Shown in pieces: positions 16,039-23,543 of a stretch of 35,458 nucleotides of DNA. Positions within the stretch are counted from its first letter, which is position 1; each line of letters opens with the position of its first letter. Made by a program: the position numbers and the translations under genes. The notes under the pieces were generated by a model. That model was given only the letters and a program-made list of their open reading frames with translations, was not told where the DNA came from and made no database searches. The DNA lies in contig JAABTG010000039.1 of assembly GCA_011389995.1 (NCBI GenBank), forward strand, positions 1 to 35,458, given 5' to 3'. This DNA is from Thiotrichales bacterium (lineage in GTDB: Bacteria; Pseudomonadota; Gammaproteobacteria; JAABTG01).

Positions 16039-16362
16039 GGCGCGTATGCTCCTTTGAATCCGATGGGCTTGATTCCGCCCGATGCCAGTTGCGTGCCAGC
16101 CGTGTCGCGGCGCCCGGATACCCCTTCAAAGCGCCCCATGGTGGCCGCGAGCGGCCGTCTCCCATCCCCGCCGGGGCCCTGCGGCGGGTGTTTTGCGATA
16201 CCAGTGGGTCATTTGAACCGCCATGGACCGAAGCGCCCCCGCCCGCCATGACCCCGGAACGCGCCAGACCCGCGGCCGAACAGGCATCAACGACTGTCAT
16301 CGGCAGCTGGTCCTGTTCTTGCTAGAAATTCATGGGAATCCAATCTGAAGGAGTTGATCCCC
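16039..16362. other. Divergent intergenic region with a terminator-like hairpin
   Basis: No gene is supported. A 7-bp hairpin CCCGCCG/CGGCGGG (16167-16188) is followed by TGTTTTGCG, terminator-like on the plus strand although no plus-strand gene precedes it. Just before the entericidin-like gene, TTGCTAGAAAT (near 16319) resembles a stationary-phase extended -10, a weak guess. Confidence 0.4.
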
Positions 16363-16542
16363 ATGGGACTGATAAGCCGACTGCTGCTGCTATTGTTCTT
16401 CACCTTCGGCCTCGCCGCCTGCAACACCATGGAGGGTATCGGCGAGGACGTGGAGGCCGCGGGGGAGACGGTTGAAGAGGAGGCGGAAGAGAACAAGCCC
16501 TACTGAGGCCCCTTACAGGGTTTTGCGATGATCCATTTGAAC
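16190..16542 (+). repeat. Duplicated bipartite motif GTTTTGCGAT...CATTTGAAC
   Basis: GTTTTGCGAT and CATTTGAAC occur as a pair twice: at 16190-16199/16210-16218 and at 16520-16529/16534-16542. One copy lies upstream of the entericidin-like gene and the other upstream of the copL-like gene. The 10-nt and 9-nt words are identical while the spacer differs (10 versus 4 nt). It may be a shared regulatory signal or residue of a duplication. Confidence 0.55.
16363..16506 (+). CDS. Entericidin A/B-type small lipoprotein
   Basis: This 47-aa product reads MGLISRLLLLLFFTFGLAAC, then NTMEGIGEDVEAAGETVEEE and AEENKPY. It has a lipobox (GLAAC, Cys20) and the short acidic amphipathic tail with the NTMEGIGEDVEAAGE pattern typical of the entericidin EcnA/EcnB family, small cell-envelope lipoproteins linked to stress and stationary phase. 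AAGGAG lies 9 nt before the ATG. No partner entericidin gene is adjacent. It sits just upstream of the copper operon but separated by its own stop and the repeated bipartite motif. Confidence 0.85.
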   Translation: MGLISRLLLLLFFTFGLAACNTMEGIGEDVEAAGETVEEEAEENKPY

Positions 16543-16596
16543 TTTGGCCCGGCAGCCGTTACTAATAGGCGAGTCTACCGAGTCCACCGTGTAACC

Positions 16597-16980
16597 ATGG
16601 GTCGTCGCCACAAACCATTCAGCAGGCTGTTCCTCTTGTGGGTCATGCTGTGCGTGGCCGGCCTGCCGTTGCGGGCGCTGGCGGAGGGTCCCATGCACCA
16701 GGGCGTTCGGGTGGACACGGCAGCCGTCGAGTACACAACCGTGTCCGGCCACCACCATCGAGCGGTGTCCACGGCGGTGGCGCCCGCCTGCTCCGAGCAG
16801 CCCCGGCCGGACGACTGCTGCGGCGACACCGTTTGCGGCTGCGTCCTCCACGTGTTCGCCCTGACCGCCCCCCCCGCCATGGCGGCACCCGACGTGTTCG
16901 GTGCCACCCGGCCCGGCCTCCTGGCACTGCCCGCCATCCCCAGGTTCAACAGCCCCGTCTTCCGCCCCCCCCGGGCCTGA
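16597..16980 (+). CDS. copL: CopL-like exported metal-binding regulatory protein
   Basis: The 127-aa protein (MGRRHKPFSRLFLLWVMLCV start) has a signal peptide ending near RALAEG. Its mature part carries a HHH cluster (SGHHHRA) and a Cys/Asp patch DDCCGDTVCGCVLH. Position (first gene of a copA-copB-cytochrome-copG operon), size, signal and Cys-rich patch match the CopL family of Xanthomonas-type copper operons, where CopL is needed for copper-inducible expression. Sequence identity to CopL could not be tested. The frame extends to an ATG at 16528 with an AGGG ribosome-binding site. I favour 16597 because the signal then starts directly and a TTGAAC/ACTAAT promoter-like pair (16537-16566) falls upstream, though no good Shine-Dalgarno is seen there. 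Confidence 0.55.
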   Translation: MGRRHKPFSRLFLLWVMLCVAGLPLRALAEGPMHQGVRVDTAAVEYTTVSGHHHRAVSTAVAPACSEQPRPDDCCGDTVCGCVLHVFALTAPPAMAAPDVFGATRPGLLALPAIPRFNSPVFRPPRA

Positions 16981-17082
16981 TCTTCCTCCGCGCCGTCCCC
17001 GCGGCGGCGCTTCCGTTACAGACCGACGCCGTCCCGGCCCCGTGCCAGTCGGCGGCCGTTCCATATCCAAGAGGAAGATCCC

Positions 17083-19092
17083 ATGTCCACCATACTCACG
17101 CCCCATGCCGGGGCCTTCTCGCCATCCCGTCGGCGCTTCGTCACCGGGCTTGCCGCCGGCGGTGCCCTGCTCGGTCTCGGCATCAACCCGGCCACCGGCC
17201 GCGCCGCCGCCACGCCAGCCGCCGGCCAGCAGGTGCTGGCGGGCGAGCGGTTCCATCTGACCTACAGCCCCACCCCCGTCAACCTCACAGGCGCGGAGCG
17301 CCAGGCCACCGCCATCAACGGCACCGTGCCGGCCCCGGTGCTGCGCTGGCGCGAGGGGGACACGGTGACCCTGAAGGTCACCAACCACCTCGCCGAGGAC
17401 ACCTCCATCCACTGGCACGGCCTCATCCTGCCGAGCGCCCAGGACGGGGTGCCCCATATCTCGGATGGTTTCAAGGGCATTCCCCCGGGGGAGACCTTCA
17501 CCTACCGGTTCCCGGTGAAGCAATCGGGCACCTACTGGTACCACAGCCACTCCGGCTTCCAGGAGCAGACCGGGGCCTACGGCGCCATCATCATCGACCC
17601 CGCCGCCCCCGACCCCGTGGCCTGCGACCGCGACTACGCCCTGGTGCTGTCGGACTGGTCCGACGAGGACCCTAACCACATCTACGCCACCCTGAAGAAG
17701 CTCTCCCACTACTACAACTTCCGGGAGCGCACCATCTTCGACGCCCTGGCGGAGATTCGTAACAAGGGCTGGGACGGCTACCGCGCCGAGCGTGCGATGT
17801 GGGACACCATGCGCATGTCCGACCGCGACATCTCCGACGTCACCGGCTACACCTACACCTTCCTCATGAACGGTGTGCCCCCGGCCGAGGGCTGGAAGGG
17901 GCTGTTCCGGCGGGGCGAACGGGTGCGCCTGCGCCTCATCAACGCCGCGGCCATGACCTTCTTCGACCTGCGCATCCCCGGCCTCGACATGACGGTGGTG
18001 GCCGCCGACGGCCAGAACATCGAGCCCGTCACCGTGGATGAGCTGCGTCTCGGCGTGGCGGAGACCTACGACGTCATCGTCAGGCCAAAGGACGACCGCC
18101 CCTATACCGTCTTCGCTCAGGCCATCGACCGTTCCGGCTACGCCCGCGGCACCCTCACCCCGGACCTCGCCCTCACGGGGGAGGTGCCGGCCATGGACCC
18201 CGCCCCCATCCTGAGCCACGGCGACATGGGCATGGATATGGGCGCCATGGACCACTCGGGCCACGACATGGGGCCCATGGACCATTCCCCCTCCCCGCCT
18301 GCGAATAGGGCCGGGGAGGGGAACACCCACGCCGGCCACGATATGGCCGCCATGGACCATTCCCCCTCCCCGCCTGCGAAGCGGGCCGGAGAGGGGAACA
18401 CCCACGCCGGCCACGATATGGCCGCCATGGAACGTTCCCCCTCCCCGCTTGCGGGGAGGGCCGGGGAGGGGAAAGGCCATTCCGGCCACGACATGGGCGC
18501 CATGGACCAATCCAGCGACGCCATGGGTAGCAAGCCTGCCATCGGCTCGGGCCACGCCGGCTACGGCAGCAGCCGCCCCATCGTCCACCGCGATACCGAG
18601 TACGGCCCCCACGTGGACATGCGGGCCGACGCCCCCCGGTACCGCCTCGACGACTCCGGCGTGGGCCTGCGCAACAACGGCCGCCGGGTGCTCACCTACG
18701 CCGACCTCTTCAACCTCTACCCCACCCCCGATCCGCGGGAGCCGGGGCGGGAGATCGACCTCCACCTCACGGGCAACATGAGCCGCTACATGTGGTCCAT
18801 GAACGGCATCAACTTCGCCGACGCCGACCCCCTGCCCCTGAAATTCGGCGAGCGGGTGCGCATCAACCTCATCAACGACACCATGATGAACCACCCCATC
18901 CACCTCCATGGCATGTGGAGCGACCTGGAGACGGGGGACCCGCGGCGCATCCCGCGCAAGCACACCGTCATCGTCCAGCCCGGCGCGCGCATCAGCTACC
19001 TCGTCACCGCCGACGCCATGGGCGGCTGGGCCTACCACTGCCACCTGCTCTACCACATGCCGGGGATGTTCCGGAAAGTGGTGGTGAGCTGA
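17083..19092 (+). CDS. copA: Multicopper oxidase CopA, copper resistance
   Basis: The 669-aa periplasmic oxidase is exported by Tat (SRRRFVTG, about 15-22). Copper ligands are all present: HWHG (110-113), HSHSG (154-158), HPIHLHG (604-610) and HCHLLYHM (652-659), giving one type 1 and a trinuclear site. It oxidises Cu(I) to the less toxic Cu(II) and binds extra copper. The Met/His-rich region that is normal in CopA (about 385-490) here contains three 25-aa repeats encoded by 75-bp palindrome-bearing units (18277-18501). The length slightly exceeds the usual 600-630 aa because of them. Its stop overlaps the copB ribosome-binding site. The first gene upstream is copL-like, and copper induction is expected from that context. 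Confidence 0.95.
   Translation: MSTILTPHAGAFSPSRRRFVTGLAAGGALLGLGINPATGRAAATPAAGQQVLAGERFHLTYSPTPVNLTGAERQATAINGTVPAPVLRWREGDTVTLKVTNHLAEDTSIHWHGLILPSAQDGVPHISDGFKGIPPGETFTYRFPVKQSGTYWYHSHSGFQEQTGAYGAIIIDPAAPDPVACDRDYALVLSDWSDEDPNHIYATLKKLSHYYNFRERTIFDALAEIRNKGWDGYRAERAMWDTMRMSDRDISDVTGYTYTFLMNGVPPAEGWKGLFRRGERVRLRLINAAAMTFFDLRIPGLDMTVVAADGQNIEPVTVDELRLGVAETYDVIVRPKDDRPYTVFAQAIDRSGYARGTLTPDLALTGEVPAMDPAPILSHGDMGMDMGAMDHSGHDMGPMDHSPSPPANRAGEGNTHAGHDMAAMDHSPSPPAKRAGEGNTHAGHDMAAMERSPSPLAGRAGEGKGHSGHDMGAMDQSSDAMGSKPAIGSGHAGYGSSRPIVHRDTEYGPHVDMRADAPRYRLDDSGVGLRNNGRRVLTYADLFNLYPTPDPREPGREIDLHLTGNMSRYMWSMNGINFADADPLPLKFGERVRINLINDTMMNHPIHLHGMWSDLETGDPRRIPRKHTVIVQPGARISYLVTADAMGGWAYHCHLLYHMPGMFRKVVVS
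18277..18501 (+). repeat. Three in-frame 75-bp palindromic repeats inside copA
   Basis: Units start at 18277, 18352 and 18427 (period exactly 75 bp = 25 codons). Each carries a near-palindrome with arms TTCCCCCTCCCCGC and a CGGGGAGGGGAA-like partner, encoding xHSPSPPAxRAGEG, followed by the metal-ligand motif THAGHDMAAM. The first two are almost identical and the third is diverged. The period keeps the frame open. Confidence 0.9.
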
Positions 19093-19103
19093 GGAGAATG
19101 GAT

Positions 19104-19802
19104 ATGAAAAAGACCCTTATTGCTCTGAGCACCCTCTTCCTGGCCACCAACGCCCCGGCCGCCGGCGGCGACGACCCCGTGCTGGCCAAGGTGATGATCG
19201 ACCGTTTCGAAAGACAGCACACCGCCGGCGACGACCCCCTGATGCTGGAGGCCGATGTGTGGATCGGGCGCGACCTCCACAAGCTGTGGTTCAAGACCGA
19301 GGTGGAACGGGTGGACGGCGAGACCGAGGAGGCCGAGGTCCAGGCCCTCTACAGCCGCGCCATCGCCCCCTACTGGGACCTCCAGATGGGCTGGCGCCAC
19401 GATGCCCTGCCCAAGCCCGAGCGGGACTGGCTGGCGGTGGGCGTCAAAGGCCTGGCCCCCTACTGGTTCGAGGTGGACGCCGCCGCCTTCGTGGGCGGCA
19501 ACGGCCAGGTGGCGGCCCGCCTGGGGGCGGAGTACGAGTGGCTGTTCACCCAGAAGCTGGTGCTGTCGCCAGAGCTGGAGGTGAACCTCCACAGCAGGGA
19601 CGACCGGGCCACGGGCGTCGGTGCCGGCGTATCCGACCTGGAGCTCGGCCTGCGCCTGCGCTACGAGATAGTGCGCGAGTTCGCGCCCTACGTCGGCATC
19701 AACTGGAAGAAGAAGTTCGGTGACACCGCCGACTTCGCCCGCGACCACGGCGAGGACCCGGACGATGTTCAGGTGGTGGTGGGCTTCCGGGCCTGGTTCT
19801 GA
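19104..19802 (+). CDS. copB: Copper resistance protein CopB, outer-membrane beta-barrel
   Basis: The 232-aa protein has a signal peptide (MKKTLIALSTLFLATNAPAA), then a run of alternating amphipathic strands (for example LHKLWFKTEVERVDG, WDLQMGWRHDA, YVGINWKKKFGDT) ending in aromatic Phe (GFRAWF), which is the outer-membrane insertion signature. This is the CopB/PcoB family, thought to work with CopA in copper sequestration or export across the outer membrane. It is shorter than many CopB proteins and lacks their Met/His-rich N-terminal extension; perhaps the expanded CopA loop compensates (speculative). GAGGAG lies 7 nt before 19104, overlapping the copA stop. An ATG at 19098 is too close to it. 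Confidence 0.88.
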   Translation: MKKTLIALSTLFLATNAPAAGGDDPVLAKVMIDRFERQHTAGDDPLMLEADVWIGRDLHKLWFKTEVERVDGETEEAEVQALYSRAIAPYWDLQMGWRHDALPKPERDWLAVGVKGLAPYWFEVDAAAFVGGNGQVAARLGAEYEWLFTQKLVLSPELEVNLHSRDDRATGVGAGVSDLELGLRLRYEIVREFAPYVGINWKKKFGDTADFARDHGEDPDDVQVVVGFRAWF

Positions 19803-19813
19803 GGAGACATGCC

Positions 19814-20257
19814 ATGACACACGCAGCACCCTTGACCCTGGCGGCGGCCCTGGCCGTCGCCGGCGCCGCGCCGGCCCTGGCGGCCGAGCGCTGGTACACC
19901 CCGGAGCAGGTGGCCCGCGGCGGCCCCCTGTATCAGCAACACTGCGCCTCCTGCCACCGGCCCGACGCCTCGGGCACCCCGGACTGGCGCACGCCGGGCC
20001 CGGACGGCAAGTACCCCCCGCCGCCCCTGGACGGCAGCGCCCACACCTGGCACCACCCCCTGTTCATCCTCCAGCGCACGGTCCGGCTGGGGGGCGAGCG
20101 CCTGGGCGGCGTCATGCCGGGCTTCGCCGACCAACTGAGCGCCGGCGACATCGACGCCATCCTGGCCTGGGTGCAGTCCCGCTGGAGCGACGAGACCTAC
20201 GACCGCTGGGTGGAGATCAGCCGGCGCTCCAGCAAATCCCTCACCCCGGCCGACTGA
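19814..20257 (+). CDS. Exported class I cytochrome c in the cop operon (CopM position)
   Basis: The 147-aa protein has a signal peptide (about 1-24), one haem site C44-x2-CH48, and a probable axial Met101 in GGVMPGF, the usual layout of small class I cytochromes c. It sits 11 bp after copB and 25 bp before copG with a GGAG ribosome-binding site. In Xanthomonas/Stenotrophomonas-type cop operons the corresponding slot (copM) is reported, as far as I recall, to hold a cytochrome-like protein. It may accept electrons from CopA-catalysed cuprous oxidation or pass them to a terminal oxidase; that is inference. Confidence 0.82.
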   Translation: MTHAAPLTLAAALAVAGAAPALAAERWYTPEQVARGGPLYQQHCASCHRPDASGTPDWRTPGPDGKYPPPPLDGSAHTWHHPLFILQRTVRLGGERLGGVMPGFADQLSAGDIDAILAWVQSRWSDETYDRWVEISRRSSKSLTPAD

Positions 20258-20282
20258 GCCGCGCAATGCCAAGGAGATCATC

Positions 20283-20762
20283 ATGACCAAGAAGCATTCA
20301 CCCCGGGCCCTGTCCCGAACCCTGCTGGCATCGGGCCTGCTGGCCCTGGCCGCCGTGGCCGCCGGCCTCGCCCTCACCTCCCGCCACACCACCGCCGCCG
20401 AGGTGGTGGTCTACAAGAGCCCCACCTGCGGCTGTTGCAGCAAGTGGGTGGAGCACCTGGAGGCCAACGGTTTCGCCGTCGACGCCCGCGACGTCCAGGA
20501 CCTTGAGCCCATCAAGGCCGAGGCCGGGATCCCGCGCCGCCTGCAGTCCTGCCACACGGCGTATGTGGATGGCTACGTGGTGGAGGGCCACGTGCCCGCC
20601 GACGTCATCCGCAGCATGCTGGCGGCGCGGCCGGACATCCATGGCCTGGCGGTGCCCGGCATGCCCATGGGTTCGCCGGGCATGGAGGGCCCGCGCCAGG
20701 AGGCCTACAACGTCTACGCCCTGGGGCGTGACGGTAAGCTGAAGGTATATGCGCGACGCTGA
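20283..20762 (+). CDS. copG: DUF411 metal-binding protein CopG
   Basis: The 159-aa protein has a signal/anchor (about 10-32), then the DUF411 domain: SPTCGCCSKWVEHL (Cys49, 51, 52), LQSCHTA (Cys90, His91), EGHVPAD, and GLAVPGMPMGSPGME. CopG-type proteins bind copper at the CxCC cluster and occur at the end of cop operons. AAGGAG lies 6 nt before the ATG. It is the last gene of the copL-A-B-cytochrome-G run. The next 249 bp contain no gene. Confidence 0.88.
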   Translation: MTKKHSPRALSRTLLASGLLALAAVAAGLALTSRHTTAAEVVVYKSPTCGCCSKWVEHLEANGFAVDARDVQDLEPIKAEAGIPRRLQSCHTAYVDGYVVEGHVPADVIRSMLAARPDIHGLAVPGMPMGSPGMEGPRQEAYNVYALGRDGKLKVYARR

Positions 20763-21011
20763 AGGGGCTTAGAGAGCTTCCGGGACTGGCATGAAATATG
20801 CCTTTTCCGAGGGAATTCGATGGGGAACCTATGCGTCTTCCCCTTCGCAACTCCAGGGCAGGGCCCTGGGCCACCCCGTTGCATGCCGCAACGTCTGGGC
20901 GTGGTGCTGGACACAAAGCCCGCCACGGCCTCCGAGGGGCACCATCCCCGGGGGTATCTCAACCGCCGCCGCTTCCGGCGGCTTGATCAATGCACGACGA
21001 GGAGAGATGAC
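20763..21011. other. Intergenic region after the cop operon with one stable hairpin
   Basis: The only structure is GCCGCC-GCTTCC-GGCGGC (20965-20982), a 6-bp stem lying 30 nt before the next gene and lacking a U-run. A frame open across this stretch joins the following gene but has no start signal of its own. No clear promoter was found. Confidence 0.4.
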
Positions 21012-21509
21012 ATGCATATGAAAAAGACACTGATACTGACCCTGTCCGCCCTCATGCTCACCCTGCCACCGGTGATGGCCGAGGAGGAACACCATCCGAA
21101 GGAGGCCGAGGCGAGCGCGGCGTCGACCAGGTCCACCGATGAAGGCCACGGGACGGAAGGGCGCACGACCCAGGACGGCGACTCTTCCGGGCAGATGATG
21201 GGCCGCGGCGATGGCATGGGCATGATGGGCAAAGGCATGCAAGGCGGCCAAGGCGGCATGGGCATGATGGGCAAGGGCATGAAAGGCGGCCAGGGCGGCG
21301 GCATGATGGGTAAAGGCATGCACGGCGGCCAGGGCGGCATGGGCATGATGGGCAAAGGCATGGACGGCGGCCAGGGCGGCGGCATGATGGGCAAGGGCAT
21401 GCAGGGCGGCATGCACAAGAAGCATCGCAAGCTCATGAACCGCATCGATCTCCTGGAGGTCCGCATGATCAAGATGGAGGCCATGCTGGAGCGCCTGATG
21501 CTCCGCTAA
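21012..21509 (+). CDS. Exported Met/Gly-rich repeat protein, putative metal buffer
   Basis: I recognise no named family. The 165-aa protein has a signal peptide (MHMKKTLILTLSALMLTLPP, cleavage near MAEEE), an acidic His/Glu region (EEEHHPKEAEAS), and five copies of a GMMGKGMxGGQGG unit (about 71-135). A positively charged C-terminal helix follows (HKKHRKLMNRIDLLEVRMIK onward). Met-rich repeats in the periplasm typically bind Cu(I) or Ag(I), as in CopA/CusF/Met-motif proteins. Neighbouring cop genes support that, but metal binding is inferred. GAGGAG lies 7 nt before the ATG. Repeat spacing alternates 14 and 13 residues. Confidence 0.78.
   Translation: MHMKKTLILTLSALMLTLPPVMAEEEHHPKEAEASAASTRSTDEGHGTEGRTTQDGDSSGQMMGRGDGMGMMGKGMQGGQGGMGMMGKGMKGGQGGGMMGKGMHGGQGGMGMMGKGMDGGQGGGMMGKGMQGGMHKKHRKLMNRIDLLEVRMIKMEAMLERLMLR
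21222..21415 (+). repeat. Coding tandem repeat with an alternating 42/39-bp period
   Basis: ATGATGGG followed by GGCATG recurs at 21222, 21264, 21303, 21345 and 21384. The steps are 42, 39, 42 and 39 bp, so an 81-bp unit has been duplicated from an earlier pair. All steps keep the reading frame. Confidence 0.9.
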
Positions 21510-21607
21510 CGCCTTCTGCCGCGGCGGTGGCAAGGCAGACCTATGGCCTTGTCCGCCGCCGCCAATCCTTCGCTCTGTCGAGCCCCTGCCACCGATGAGG
21601 ATCTGCC

Positions 21608-22573
21608 ATGCGTATTCATCCATTGCAATTCTTGGTTGGCTTTCTGCTGATCTCCCTCTTCCCACCCGTCCTCGTGAGCGCCGGTCAAGCCACCGGGGCA
21701 CATGACCCTTTCTTCGTTACCCTGCAGGGCGAGAACGCCATCGTACGCCTGCCGGACGGCGCCCGATGGGACGCCGGCAAGGCGATGACCTACATCACGG
21801 TCAGCCCGGACGGCAAACGGGTGCTGGCCACCAGTAGCGGTGAGGACCGCATCTACGCCTACGACGCCTACAGCGGCGAGATGCTCAAACGAATCCCGGT
21901 GGGCAAGACACCCAAGGGAATCAAGATTGCTCCGGACGGCGGCATCGCCATCGCCGCCGACGAAGGCGGCGGGACCCTGAGCTTCATAGACATGGAGAGC
22001 CTGACGGTGGTGAAGACCCTGCCGGTGGGTGAGATGCCCCACAACACCGCCTTCTCCAGCGACGGGAAGACGGCCTACGTGGCCCTCCAGGGCGGCGACG
22101 GCATCGCGGTGATCGATGTGGAGACGATGGAGAAGACCCGCGAGATCACCGTTGAAGGCGCACCCCACAACGTGGACATCAGCGCCGACGATAAAACCCT
22201 GTACGTCGCGGGCATCGCCAGCCAGATGCTCGACGTGGTGGACATCGCGTCCGGCGCGGTGCGGGCGCGCGTGCCCCTGAGCCCGCCCCACTACGGCGTC
22301 GACGTCCTGCCGGATGGCAGCCAGGTCTTCGTCAGCGGCATCGCCGGCACGGTGGTGAACGTGGTCGACCCGGCCAAGGGTGAGCGCACAGGCCAGGTGG
22401 AGGTGGGCTCCGGACCCCACGGCCTGCGGGCCGACGCGCGGGGCGAGCACCTCTACGTGGCGGTGAGCGGCGAGGACGTCATCGCCGTGGTGGATACCAC
22501 CACCCACAAGGTGGTGCGGCGCATGGCGACCGGTGCCAAGCCGTTCTGGGTGGCCGTCCCCGGCAACCGCTGA
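21608..22573 (+). CDS. Exported YVTN-type beta-propeller protein
   Basis: The 321-aa protein has a signal peptide (about 1-25) and about seven 40-residue propeller repeats of the YVTN/cytochrome-d1-like type. Examples are VSPDGKRVLATSSGEDRIYA, IAPDGGIAIAADEGGGTLSF and FSSDGKTAYVALQGGDGIAV. Haem-d1 ligands and CxxCH are absent, so it is not a nitrite reductase. Such propellers are frequent next to copper oxidases and multihaem genes, with a scaffold or ligand-binding role that is mostly undefined. GAGG lies 7 nt before the ATG. It follows the Met-rich gene by 98 bp on the same strand. Confidence 0.8.
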   Translation: MRIHPLQFLVGFLLISLFPPVLVSAGQATGAHDPFFVTLQGENAIVRLPDGARWDAGKAMTYITVSPDGKRVLATSSGEDRIYAYDAYSGEMLKRIPVGKTPKGIKIAPDGGIAIAADEGGGTLSFIDMESLTVVKTLPVGEMPHNTAFSSDGKTAYVALQGGDGIAVIDVETMEKTREITVEGAPHNVDISADDKTLYVAGIASQMLDVVDIASGAVRARVPLSPPHYGVDVLPDGSQVFVSGIAGTVVNVVDPAKGERTGQVEVGSGPHGLRADARGEHLYVAVSGEDVIAVVDTTTHKVVRRMATGAKPFWVAVPGNR

Positions 22574-22737
22574 CACCGGGCACGCCGAAAGAGGAGGGCC
22601 CGCAAACCCCGGCCTGGCCGTGGCGATGCTGACGGTAGTGGTATTCATCGCCATATTCCCCCATTGGCGCCAGGGAGCGGTGCTGTCGGGTTACCACCTC
22701 GGGACCAGCGACTCCATTATCCTGCGCCAGACAAACC

Positions 22738-23520
22738 ATGCCCCGGCGCAGGGCCTCGGGCGGGGCATTGGCGGCGGGCATGAATACCTGTGGGGAAGAC
22801 CACCACCCAAGCAAATCTACATGCCATCAATACGAGACAACGGCCTTGATCCGAGCCCTCCTGATTCCCTTGATGGTGGTCCTCGCCCTCGCCGCGGCCT
22901 ACCTGATACTGGATGGCAGCGGCGCCCTGGCGACGCTGCGAGATCCCCGGTTGCTGCAGGACGCCATTGCCGCCAGCGGCTGGCTGGGGCCGGTGGCCAT
23001 CGTCGGCCTGATGTGCGCGGCCATTGTCCTCAGTCCCGTGCCGAGTGCGCCCATCGCCCTGGCCGCCGGTACCGTCTATGGCCATACCTTCGGCACGCTT
23101 TATGTGCTGACGGGCGCCGAACTGGGCGCCATCATCGCCTTCTTCATCGCCCGTACGGCCGGTAGGACTGCAGTGGAACGCTGGGTAAACCCCGCCACCC
23201 TGAGGCGATTGCAGGGCTCCCAGGGCATGCTGATGGCCATCATCTTTCTCACCCGCCTGATGCCTTTCATCTCCTTCGACGCGGTGAGCTATGCGGCGGG
23301 CGTCACCCCGCTGGCCTTCTGGCGTTTCGCCCTGGCGACCCTGGCCGGAATCCTCCCCGCCAGTTTTCTGCTGGCTCACTTCGGCTCCGAACTGGCGGCC
23401 GGCGATGACGACGACGTCGTCCTTGCGGTGCAGCTTCTGGGCCTCGGCCTCCTGATCCCACTGCTTGTCGCCCTCGTGAAGAGATTGCGCCGTGGCAAAA
23501 TTGACGGCAGCCGCGGCTGA
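22738..23520 (+). CDS. TVP38/TMEM64 (DedA-superfamily) membrane protein
   Basis: The coding frame gives 260 aa. The conserved part begins near LIRALLIPLMVVLALAAAYL (about 37) and has about five TM helices. It includes the SNARE-associated/TVP38 core: SPVPSAPIALAAGTVYG, a re-entrant glycine-rich region GAELGAIIAFFIARTAGR, LTRLMPFISFDAVSYAAG with its conserved Arg/Pro, and FWRFALATLAGILPASF. Family members are thought to act as lipid scramblases or in envelope homeostasis. The start is uncertain: ATG at 22738, ATG at 22780, and TTG at 22846 just before the first helix all lack a good ribosome-binding site. It is convergent with the sensor kinase gene. Confidence 0.8.
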   Translation: MPRRRASGGALAAGMNTCGEDHHPSKSTCHQYETTALIRALLIPLMVVLALAAAYLILDGSGALATLRDPRLLQDAIAASGWLGPVAIVGLMCAAIVLSPVPSAPIALAAGTVYGHTFGTLYVLTGAELGAIIAFFIARTAGRTAVERWVNPATLRRLQGSQGMLMAIIFLTRLMPFISFDAVSYAAGVTPLAFWRFALATLAGILPASFLLAHFGSELAAGDDDDVVLAVQLLGLGLLIPLLVALVKRLRRGKIDGSRG

Positions 23521-23543
23521 AAGTCCCCCGTCCCGGGCCACCC

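Noticed and set aside
16513..19056. 847-codon open frame on the minus strand opposite copA
   Set aside because: Antisense shadow caused by high GC; it lacks a coherent domain and copA has all ligand motifs on the plus strand.
22533..23165. 210-codon frame overlapping the TVP38 gene start
   Set aside because: Out of frame with the TVP38 domain and without its own domain; composition drifts after 22740.
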